From JAUXEH01 sp965602945 (lineage in GTDB: Bacteria; Acidobacteriota; Aminicenantia; Aminicenantales; Aminicenantaceae), in NCBI GenBank assembly GCA_965602945.1, contig CBFDBC010000229.1, positions 1 to 5,233 on the forward strand: a stretch of 5,233 nucleotides of DNA, given 5' to 3'. The position numbers and the translations under genes are program-made. Position 1 is the first letter of the stretch. The number at the start of each line of letters is the position of its first letter. The notes beneath the pieces were generated by a model. That model had not been told where the DNA came from, ran no database searches, and saw nothing but the letters and a program-made list of their open reading frames with translations. Below, piece by piece: positions 1 to 5,233 of the stretch.

Positions 1-43
1 GCGTTCTGAGAGAGGCCCTGGGATACCGCGTCCAACTCGTGGC

Positions 44-367
44 CTACGCCCGGGGACCGTACTTGGCGGGCACGGCGGTGGCCAGCTCCAGCAGTCCCTG
101 GACTCCCCGAGGCAGCCCCTGTGCATCCAACCGGACGGCCTCCCGGCTGCCGGCGTCGGCGATCATCCTCAAAAAGATCAGCAGTCCGTTGTCCCACTCT
201 CCGATTTCCGTGGAGTCAAAGGCCAGACTCTGCACTCCCGGTTTGGCCCCGATCCTGCTCAGGACCTCATCCGGGGAGGGGATCCCTTCCGCAAATGTCC
301 AGTCGCCGGAGAGCTTGATCAGTAGGGTCCCCTCGTCCTGTTGGGCAAGGATTAGCTTTTCAGTCAT
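44..367 (-). CDS. STAS-domain protein, probably the N-terminal module of an MlaE-type ABC permease (broken or short form)
   Basis: The 107-residue product reads as a single STAS domain. LSGDW (about 19-23) forms the opening strand, LAFDSTEIGEWDNGLL (48-63) is the central strand-loop-helix, and LPRGVQGLLELATAVPA (85-101) is the end of the domain. The WD-x-GLL loop and the LP-x-GV-x-LL-x-LA-x-AVP ending are typical of STAS domains fused in front of MlaE-family permeases, which with an ATPase and an MCE protein move phospholipids across the envelope. Such fusions are normally over 350 residues; here the frame ends at TAG just after the STAS domain, next to a CCCCGGG run. Either this is a free STAS protein or a frameshift or sequencing indel cuts off the permease, which would lie beyond position 1. 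The loop has Asn (WDN) where phosphorylatable STAS domains carry Ser, so control by phosphorylation at that residue is unlikely. The start ATG has only a weak SD. It is transcribed divergently from the barrel gene. Confidence 0.72.
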   Translation of the reverse strand: MTEKLILAQQDEGTLLIKLSGDWTFAEGIPSPDEVLSRIGAKPGVQSLAFDSTEIGEWDNGLLIFLRMIADAGSREAVRLDAQGLPRGVQGLLELATAVPAKYGPRA

Positions 368-476
368 CGTTTAGAGCGGATGCGCATTAATGTCCCCGCG
401 AATTGTTTCCCTAACGGCCTTGTTCCCCATTTAAGGCCTGGTATTCGTACCGTGCGGGCCTAATCTTAACAAAACT

Positions 477-510
477 TTGACAACTTGTTGAGGAATATTT
501 AACAACTTGT
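477..510. repeat. Two palindromic ACAACTTGT copies, possible operator
   Basis: ACAACTTGT occurs at 480-488 and 502-510, exactly 22 bp apart, which is about two helical turns. Each copy is itself an inverted repeat (ACAA-C-TTGT). Including the preceding three bases, the copies match at 11 of 12 positions (477-488 and 499-510). They sit on and between the candidate promoter hexamers of the barrel gene, a position that fits a repressor or a cooperative DNA-binding protein. A weaker relative, beginning TTAACAA, is at 466-472, 11 bp before the first copy. The binding function is inference. Confidence 0.4.
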
Positions 511-530
511 GCTAGAATCTGGTATATCTT
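477..530 (+). promoter_or_regulatory. Candidate promoter region of the outer-membrane barrel gene
   Basis: A perfect -35 hexamer TTGACA lies at 477-482, but it has no good -10 at 16-18 bp. The best -10-like hexamer is TAGAAT at 513-518, which pairs with TTGAGG at 488-493 over a 19-bp spacer and would give a start near 525 and a leader of about 15 nt. The region is clearly more AT-rich than the flanking genes and lies just ahead of the SD. The exact hexamer pairing is uncertain; that a promoter lies here is more secure, because the neighbouring gene is divergent. Confidence 0.4.
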
Positions 531-536
531 AGGAGG
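531..536 (+). promoter_or_regulatory. Ribosome binding site AGGAGG that decides the barrel gene start
   Basis: AGGAGG directly abuts a GTG at 537 and lies 3 nt before an ATG at 540. The GTG has no spacing at all, so the ATG at 540 is the better start, although the gap is still shorter than usual. No later ATG would keep the charged N-region of the signal peptide. Confidence 0.6.
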
Positions 537-539
537 GTG

Positions 540-1646
540 ATGGGTAAAAAGATTCTGAGTTGCGTGGCGATCCTGGTGTTCTGCCTGTGGCAGGGTGCCT
601 TCGCAGAGGAAAAGGATCGAGGCTCTGGTGAAGAAAGAAAGATCTCCTGGAGCGTTTTCCCTTTCATCAATTATGACACGGATGGCGGTTTCGGGTACGG
701 GGGGAAAGGGAAGATCGTCAATCTCCTGAAATTTCGGGAATCCTTTGACCTGCTCCTGTTCAACTCCGCCAAGGGGGAGCGGCTCTATGAATTCATATTC
801 GCGATCCCTGATGTAGAGCTCCGTCAGGGCACGGTCTTCGGCCTCTCCTTCGACCTCAAGGCGGCGTATAACAAGTTCCTGAACCAGTACTACTATGGTA
901 TCGGCCCGGATTCCAGCCAGGACGACCTGACACATTTCACGGACGAGAAGAAGGAGTTGCTCCTTACCCTGGGCCGCGGCTTCACTCCTCAACTCGTCGC
1001 CCAGATCCAATATGCGTTCAAGAACGTCCACTACTTCGATGTGGAGGGCGACAAACCCTTGACGGATGAGCTCAGGACGGTGGGTGAGCAGTACTCTCCC
1101 TATGCGGCCGTGCTGCTGTGGTACGACACCTCCGACAGCCAGATCCATCCCCAACACGGCGTGCGCCTGATCCTGAAGGGAGACTTCGCCGGCAGCTGGC
1201 TGGGTAACAAGCATGCCTCCTTTTTCCGCTACGGCCTGGATCTGCGAGGATATTGGCGTTTCCTGAGCGAAAAGAATGTGGTGGCCGTGCGGGGGCTGGT
1301 TCAGAGGATCTCGGGCGACACCATCCCGCTCTTCGAGCTCCCGGAGCTGGGAGGTCACTCCGAGTTCAGCGCGCTGCGCGGATATCAGGTCAATCGCTTC
1401 CGGGACAAGGGCAAGATCCTGATCAATGCCGAGTACAGGTTCCATATCTGGAAGAAACTGGGAGGCAACCTGTTTGTCGACGCGGGCTCGGTCTGGCCGG
1501 AGTGGAGCGAGATACGGTTGGACGCCTTCGCGGCCACCGCCGGGTGGGGGCTGCGGTATTATTTAAAGGAATTCGTCGTGCGCTTCGACGTGGGCTTCAG
1601 CCCGGAAGACATCGGGATCTACTTCAATTTCAACCATGTCTTTTAG
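540..1646 (+). CDS. Omp85/BamA-TamA-like outer-membrane beta-barrel protein without POTRA domains
   Basis: The 368-residue protein begins with a Sec signal peptide: a KK n-region, a hydrophobic core, and a likely cut after AFA at about residue 22. The rest looks like alternating beta strands ending in Phe (NHVF), as expected for barrel recognition by the BAM machinery. Omp85 family marks are present: YDTSDSQIHPQHG (about 195-207, the D-x-x-D...P-x-x-G element), LRGY (279-282, the loop-6 RG[FY] motif), then NAEYRF and LFVDAG (about 296-316) before the last strands. Only about 15 residues separate the cut site from the first strand-like segment, so there is no room for POTRA domains. It is therefore unlikely to be BamA itself; it may be a secretion, lipid-handling or insertion barrel of unknown client. 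It is divergent from the STAS gene and 119 bp ahead of a same-strand membrane protein gene. The family call is firm; the role is unknown. Confidence 0.85.
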   Translation: MGKKILSCVAILVFCLWQGAFAEEKDRGSGEERKISWSVFPFINYDTDGGFGYGGKGKIVNLLKFRESFDLLLFNSAKGERLYEFIFAIPDVELRQGTVFGLSFDLKAAYNKFLNQYYYGIGPDSSQDDLTHFTDEKKELLLTLGRGFTPQLVAQIQYAFKNVHYFDVEGDKPLTDELRTVGEQYSPYAAVLLWYDTSDSQIHPQHGVRLILKGDFAGSWLGNKHASFFRYGLDLRGYWRFLSEKNVVAVRGLVQRISGDTIPLFELPELGGHSEFSALRGYQVNRFRDKGKILINAEYRFHIWKKLGGNLFVDAGSVWPEWSEIRLDAFAATAGWGLRYYLKEFVVRFDVGFSPEDIGIYFNFNHVF

Positions 1647-1765
1647 CCTGGGGGAACGTCCCCGAGTGCAAAAAATCCCTGGCAGAGCGACTAAAGGAAA
1701 TGGCTCGATCGAGATTTGGATCAGGCGTTAACTATAGGTCCATTGTGTAGTATGGTAGTGAGTCC

Positions 1766-2509
1766 ATGAGGAACGACCACAGCCGGTTGGGATTCCCCCT
1801 GTTTGTCTTCGGGCTGGTGTTCGCGGTCTTCCAGGTGCTCCCCGCTTTCCTGAGGTTTCCGTTCTATGGGCCCTTGTCATTCGGGGATCTGGTGGATCTG
1901 TTCACGCCGCTGGCCGTGATGTCCGCTCTGTTCCTGGTCTACACCCGGGTCAAGAGGCTCCATCCCATCGACCTCCCTTACAGGTTTCATAGGGTCGCGG
2001 CCAAGGTTTTCCTGGCGGTTGGCGGGCTCATGTATGTGGACGGCCACGGTATCCACCTCCCATCCAATGCCATCGGCCGGATGGTATACGGTAGGGGAGA
2101 CGAGGGACTGATCTCCGTTGTCTACTACTTCGACGAGACCCTCAGCCACTACATCTGGGAAACCGGTGTGATCCTGATCTCCTTGGGCCTTCTCCTGTGG
2201 TCGCGCAAGATTCCGGTTACCGAACCGTCCTCTTCAGGGAAGCTCTTCTCTGTTCTGGGCGGTTTACTGTTCGGGTTCGCGTTCTTCGCCAATGGAGTGG
2301 AGGGCCAGACCGTTCCACTCTCGCTGCCGGCCGCCGGCATCGGATGTCTGTTGGCGCTCCTCTATCTGATCCGGGACAGGAGGCTGGGCCTGTACAACCC
2401 TGTCGCGCTTTTTTTTATAGTCGCGTACCTCGTGAGTGTGGTCCTCTTCGCTGTCTGGGCCGTGCTGTTCCCCGGATTCACACAGTTCAGCGAACTCGGT
2501 TGGATCTGA
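1766..2509 (+). CDS. Polytopic inner-membrane protein of unknown function with His/Asp/Glu motifs
   Basis: I do not recognise this 247-residue family. Hydrophobic stretches suggest seven or eight membrane spans, at roughly 9-28, 41-60, 79-91, 115-122 (weak), 134-146, 158-175, 185-202 and 212-236. Two polar motifs stand out. DGHGIHLPSNAI covers 92-103, with D92, H94, H97 and N101; YFDETLSHYIWETG covers 121-134, with D123, E124, H128 and E132. A third, FFANGVEGQ (173-181), adds N176 and E179. Clustered His and acidic residues at membrane edges recall intramembrane metal-dependent hydrolases such as the seven-span ceramidase-like (CREST) group, but the order of motifs does not clearly match and no such claim is made. 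The ATG at 1766 has only a weak SD (GTGAG at 1758-1762); no better start was found. It may be co-transcribed with the barrel gene, since no terminator is evident in the gap. Its stop is 4 bp from that of the convergent peptidase gene. Confidence 0.75.
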   Translation: MRNDHSRLGFPLFVFGLVFAVFQVLPAFLRFPFYGPLSFGDLVDLFTPLAVMSALFLVYTRVKRLHPIDLPYRFHRVAAKVFLAVGGLMYVDGHGIHLPSNAIGRMVYGRGDEGLISVVYYFDETLSHYIWETGVILISLGLLLWSRKIPVTEPSSSGKLFSVLGGLLFGFAFFANGVEGQTVPLSLPAAGIGCLLALLYLIRDRRLGLYNPVALFFIVAYLVSVVLFAVWAVLFPGFTQFSELGWI

Positions 2510-2513
2510 CGGG

Positions 2514-5105
2514 TTATTTCTTCTTTTCGACCTCGCGGTTGAGCTCGACGATGTCGACGTCCTGCGAATAGTCTCCGATCAGGTGCTTGCAGAAGTAGTC
2601 CCCCATCAGCCAGAAGAAGTATTCACTCAAGCTGCCGTAGCCGTGGCGCTGTCCGGGCATGAGGAAGAAGTCGAAGCGCTTGTTGGCCTTAATGAGCGCG
2701 TTGGCCATCCGGATAGTATTGCCCGGATGCACATTGTTGTCGATATCCCCGGTGACCAGGAGCAGCCGGCCCTTCAGGTTCTTGGCGACCTCGGAATTCT
2801 TCTCGATATCGTATTCGAACTTGACGTTGCCCTCCGCGTCCTCGATCTCATTCACCCCGTGGTGCTTCTCGCTCCACCAGCGGTTGTAGATGTTGTTCTC
2901 GTGGTTCCCGGATGAGGATACCGCCACCTTGAAGAAATCGGGGTAGACCAGCAGGGCGGCCGTGGACATGAACCCGCCTCCGGAGTGGCCGAAGATGCCG
3001 ACCTTGTCGATGTCGATGAACGCGTGTTGGGCAGACAACTGTTCGATGGCGGCCTTTTTGTCGGCCAACCCGTAGTCGCGCAGGTTGCCGTAGCCGTAGT
3101 TGTGGTACCACTTGGACCGGCTGGGGTGCCCGCCCCGGTTGCCCACGGTGATCACGATGAAGCCGAACTGGGCGATCCGCCAGGTGCGGTCGCCGCGTGA
3201 GGAGAAGGACTTGGAGACGGCCTCGGTCTGGGGTCCGGGGTAGACATACGCGAGAACAGGATACTTTTTGGTCTCGTCGAAATTAAAGGGCTTGTGCATG
3301 ACCCCATAGATATCGGTCACACCGTCGTCGGCCTTGACCTTGAAGGGCTTTGAGAACGTGAAGCCTGTGGTCATGAGGCGCGACAGGTCCGCGAACTCCA
3401 GCTCCATGATGGCTGTTCCCCCGTTGTTCCTGAGCACTGCCGTGGGGGCCGTGTCGATGCGCGAGTAGTTGTCCACCACGAAGGTGCTGGCATCGTTCAT
3501 GCCCACGGAGTGGTTGAAGTCGTCCTTGTTCAGGAGCCTCATGCCGGTGCCGTCCAGGTTCACGCGGTAGAGGTGCAGGTAGTAGGGGTCCTCCCCCGGC
3601 TCCCGCCCGTTGGCCGTGAAGTACATCACCCGGCTCTTCTCGTCGATGCCCACGATGCGGTCGCAGTGGAAAGGACCGGAAGTGAGCTGCTTCTTCAGGG
3701 TGCCGTTCCCGTCATACAGGTAGAAATGGGCCCATCCGTCGCGCTCCGACCACTGGATCAGTTCCTTGCCGTTGGCGATAAATCCCAGCGGGCGGGTCTC
3801 GACATAGGTGTTGAGCCGCTCCTCGATCAGGGTCGTGACTTCTCCGGTGGCCGTGTCGGCTACACAGATATCGATGCGCTTAAGGTCGCGGCTGGTGCGG
3901 GAGATGTACAGTTTGTCGGATGTCTCCGACAGCCAGCGGGGGGCGCGGTAGTCGTCGTCCCGGGTGTTGATGGGGTATCTTCCCGACATGATGGAGACGC
4001 CCTGGTCCTTGAACCGGTCCGCCTCGACCTTTACCATGCCCTTGGTCTCCAGGTCGAAGACCAGCACCTCGGACTGTGGGGCCTCCTTCTCGCCGGGCAT
4101 GTGGTACTTGTAGGTCTCGAGCGTGGGCCGGGGCTGGGCCACGGAGTTTATGACCCACAGGTCCTTGACCTCGCGTTCGTCGGTGCGGGAGGTCGCGAAT
4201 TTCTTGGAATCGTGTGACCAGATGACATAGGCGGATTTGCGCTTGTCCTTGTTCTTTTCCTTGTCCACGTTGGACTCACCCCGGCCGCCTCTGTGGTAGC
4301 TGTAGTGCTCCTCGCCGTCCGTTGTCAGCTGGTGCTCCTCGATGGTCTCGTCATCCGGGTCCTCCAGCCATTTTTCGTAGTTGGCCTTGTCCATGGAGTA
4401 AAGGTTGAACTGACGGCCGAAAATGATCGTCTCGCCGTCGGGTGAGATGCTGGCCCAGCTCGGCTTCTGGGGCTTGTCGACAAAGGCATCCAGCATGTTC
4501 AGTTGGCCGGTGGCCAGTTCATATTCGAAGTGATGGAACTTCTTGGCCTCTTCTCTGGCCTTCTCCATCTCGCTCTTTTCTTCTTCCTTTTCTTTGTCCT
4601 TTTCCCCCTTCTCTTGTTCTTCCTTCTGCTTTTCCTTCTGTTCTTCCTTGTCTTCCTTTTTCTTGGCGGCCTCTTCCTTCCGCTTCTCAGCGTCCAGCAC
4701 GTCCTTGTTCTTCATGACCTTGAAATATATGATCGTGTCGTTCTTCTTGAACTTGATGGAGTCGATGGGGAGATGCTGGGCATCGTAGGGGTCCATGGTC
4801 ATCCGTGTGAGCAAAGCCGCCATCTTGATGTTGTCGAAAATGGGCCGCTTGGTCCTTTTCACGGGATCCACGATCCAGAAGGTCTTGCCCTCGCTGGTCT
4901 CGTACACATACCAGAAGCGGTCGCTGTGCTTCAGCCAGTGCGCATCCACCCGCGTGCTGAACACGAGTTTCCGCATCTTGTTGGGGGTGAAGCGTGCCGG
5001 GATCTCGTAGTTGGCCTTCTTGATCGGGGTGTTCTGCGCCAGCAGGCTCACTCCCGCAAAGACCAGGATTAACGTGAAGATAAAGAAACGATTTGGCTTG
5101 TGCAT
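2514..5105 (-). CDS. Secreted S9-family serine peptidase (dipeptidyl-peptidase IV / prolyl oligopeptidase type)
   Basis: The product is 863 residues from the ATG at 5105, chosen because AGGAGG lies 8 nt before it. An in-frame ATG at 5147 would put the SD inside the gene and bury the signal peptide. A Sec signal peptide (RFFIFTLILVF core) is probably cut after SLLA at about residue 23, giving a periplasmic or exported enzyme. A beta-propeller domain covers about 45-585, with SPDGE and similar blade motifs and DEREV (309-313), near where DPP-IV-type enzymes carry their substrate-amine acidic residues. The alpha/beta-hydrolase domain covers about 586-846. It has VYPGPQ with the oxyanion Tyr622, NRGGHPSR (656-663), the elbow GHSGGG with Ser708, Asp789 in IDNNVH and His821 in QRHGYG, so the triad is complete. 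It should cut short peptides, possibly after proline; the exact specificity is not readable. A 52-residue Lys/Glu-rich segment (139-190) is inserted early in the propeller. The protein ends in REVEKKK. It converges on the membrane protein gene. Confidence 0.93.
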   Translation of the reverse strand: MHKPNRFFIFTLILVFAGVSLLAQNTPIKKANYEIPARFTPNKMRKLVFSTRVDAHWLKHSDRFWYVYETSEGKTFWIVDPVKRTKRPIFDNIKMAALLTRMTMDPYDAQHLPIDSIKFKKNDTIIYFKVMKNKDVLDAEKRKEEAAKKKEDKEEQKEKQKEEQEKGEKDKEKEEEKSEMEKAREEAKKFHHFEYELATGQLNMLDAFVDKPQKPSWASISPDGETIIFGRQFNLYSMDKANYEKWLEDPDDETIEEHQLTTDGEEHYSYHRGGRGESNVDKEKNKDKRKSAYVIWSHDSKKFATSRTDEREVKDLWVINSVAQPRPTLETYKYHMPGEKEAPQSEVLVFDLETKGMVKVEADRFKDQGVSIMSGRYPINTRDDDYRAPRWLSETSDKLYISRTSRDLKRIDICVADTATGEVTTLIEERLNTYVETRPLGFIANGKELIQWSERDGWAHFYLYDGNGTLKKQLTSGPFHCDRIVGIDEKSRVMYFTANGREPGEDPYYLHLYRVNLDGTGMRLLNKDDFNHSVGMNDASTFVVDNYSRIDTAPTAVLRNNGGTAIMELEFADLSRLMTTGFTFSKPFKVKADDGVTDIYGVMHKPFNFDETKKYPVLAYVYPGPQTEAVSKSFSSRGDRTWRIAQFGFIVITVGNRGGHPSRSKWYHNYGYGNLRDYGLADKKAAIEQLSAQHAFIDIDKVGIFGHSGGGFMSTAALLVYPDFFKVAVSSSGNHENNIYNRWWSEKHHGVNEIEDAEGNVKFEYDIEKNSEVAKNLKGRLLLVTGDIDNNVHPGNTIRMANALIKANKRFDFFLMPGQRHGYGSLSEYFFWLMGDYFCKHLIGDYSQDVDIVELNREVEKKK

Positions 5106-5113
5106 CCTCTTGC

Positions 5114-5119
5114 CCTCCT
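5114..5119 (-). promoter_or_regulatory. Ribosome binding site AGGAGG of the S9 peptidase
   Basis: On the minus strand AGGAGG is followed by 8 nt and then the ATG at 5105-5103, an ideal spacing. This supports the 863-residue form over the 877-residue form that would start at 5147. Confidence 0.8.
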
Positions 5120-5214
5120 CAGAATTATTTAGCTTGAAACAAACCATCTATGTTAAACCGTGTCCGGTGTATCAGCACTGTTTCGAGGAAGGTTTCTGCA
5201 TCGGAGGATTTGCC

Positions 5215-5220
5215 ATTATA
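5215..5220 (-). promoter_or_regulatory. Possible -10 box (TATAAT) for the peptidase gene
   Basis: The minus strand reads a perfect TATAAT here. It would place transcription start near 5208 and leave a leader of about 100 nt. The matching -35 would fall past the end of the window, so it cannot be checked. A competing reading is that 5125-5232 is the end of an upstream coding frame, in which case this hexamer is coincidental. Confidence 0.25.
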
Positions 5221-5233
5221 CTTCTGAATCTTC

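Noticed and set aside
416..451. Inverted repeat GGCCTT/AAGGCC (416-421, 433-438) and the nearby GGTA-TTCG-TACC hairpin (440-451) in the divergent intergenic region
   Set aside because: The stems are short (6 and 4 bp), lack a T run and do not fit a known riboswitch or terminator; chance is adequate.
537..539. GTG start for the barrel gene
   Set aside because: It directly touches the AGGAGG with no spacing; the ATG at 540 is better placed.
411..1445. A 344-residue open frame on the minus strand
   Set aside because: It lies antisense to the barrel gene and has no family resemblance or membrane/secretion signal, while the plus strand has a signal peptide, Omp85 motifs and an SD. It is a by-product of GC-rich codon use.
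1651..1663. Hairpin GGGGA-ACG-TCCCC after the barrel gene as a terminator
   Set aside because: The stem is only 5 bp with a 3-nt loop and is followed by A-rich, not T-rich, sequence, so it is not a Rho-independent terminator on the plus strand.
1253..1750. A 165-residue plus-strand frame overlapping the end of the barrel gene
   Set aside because: It is an arginine/glycine-rich shadow in another frame; the barrel frame continues to a proper C-terminal Phe.
3510..4217. A 235-residue plus-strand frame inside the peptidase region
   Set aside because: It is rich in V, G and L from antisense reading of the peptidase; the opposite strand encodes clear S9 domains.
4503..5072. A 189-residue plus-strand frame with a strikingly hydrophobic L/F-rich stretch
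   Set aside because: The apparent membrane segment is the antisense of the Lys/Glu-rich insert (GAA/AAG read as TTC/CTT). No SD or other support.
5106..5147. Longer peptidase start at the ATG at 5147 (14 extra residues)
   Set aside because: The extra segment contains the AGGAGG that serves the ATG at 5105, and it would precede the signal peptide with an unusual acidic stretch.

Overview
The window looks like chromosomal DNA of a Gram-negative (diderm) bacterium of moderately high GC. It encodes an Omp85-type outer-membrane barrel, the STAS part of what is probably an MlaE-type lipid-transport permease, and an exported S9 serine peptidase. The style of the peptidase and barrel recalls Acidobacteriota/Aminicenantia or related environmental phyla, but that is an impression and not a measured assignment. 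I see no rRNA, tRNA, CRISPR array, insertion sequence or phage gene.

Layout. (1) 44-367, minus strand: a STAS domain with the sequence character of the N-terminal module of STAS-MlaE fused permeases. It stops at a TAG beside a C/G run near the window edge, and a one-base indel there would reopen a frame to the edge. (2) 368-539: divergent intergenic region with a perfect TTGACA, a good -10-like TAGAAT and two copies of the palindrome ACAACTTGT spaced 22 bp apart, followed by AGGAGG. (3) 540-1646, plus strand: a POTRA-less Omp85/BamA-TamA-like beta-barrel with a signal peptide. (4) 1647-1765: a 119-bp gap with no convincing terminator. (5) 1766-2509, plus strand: an unrecognised 247-residue polytopic membrane protein with conserved-looking His/Asp/Glu motifs in or near the membrane. 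(6) 2514-5105, minus strand: an 863-residue secreted dipeptidyl-peptidase-IV/prolyl-oligopeptidase-family (S9) peptidase whose triad is visible, with a long Lys/Glu-rich insert in the propeller domain. It converges tail to tail on gene 5 with 4 bp between the stop codons. (7) 5106-5233: upstream region of the peptidase, with a strong SD, a TATAAT near the edge, and alternatively a short open frame that could be the tail of an upstream gene.

All four proteins point to the cell envelope or periplasm. The divergent STAS(-MlaE) and barrel genes, with the membrane protein behind the barrel, could form a small envelope or lipid-handling locus; this is inference from proximity. The peptidase is probably an independent unit for periplasmic peptide breakdown. 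The candidates for something undescribed are the membrane protein with DGHGIH / DETLSH motifs and the paired palindromes in front of the barrel gene. Nothing in the window can be called a new system with confidence.
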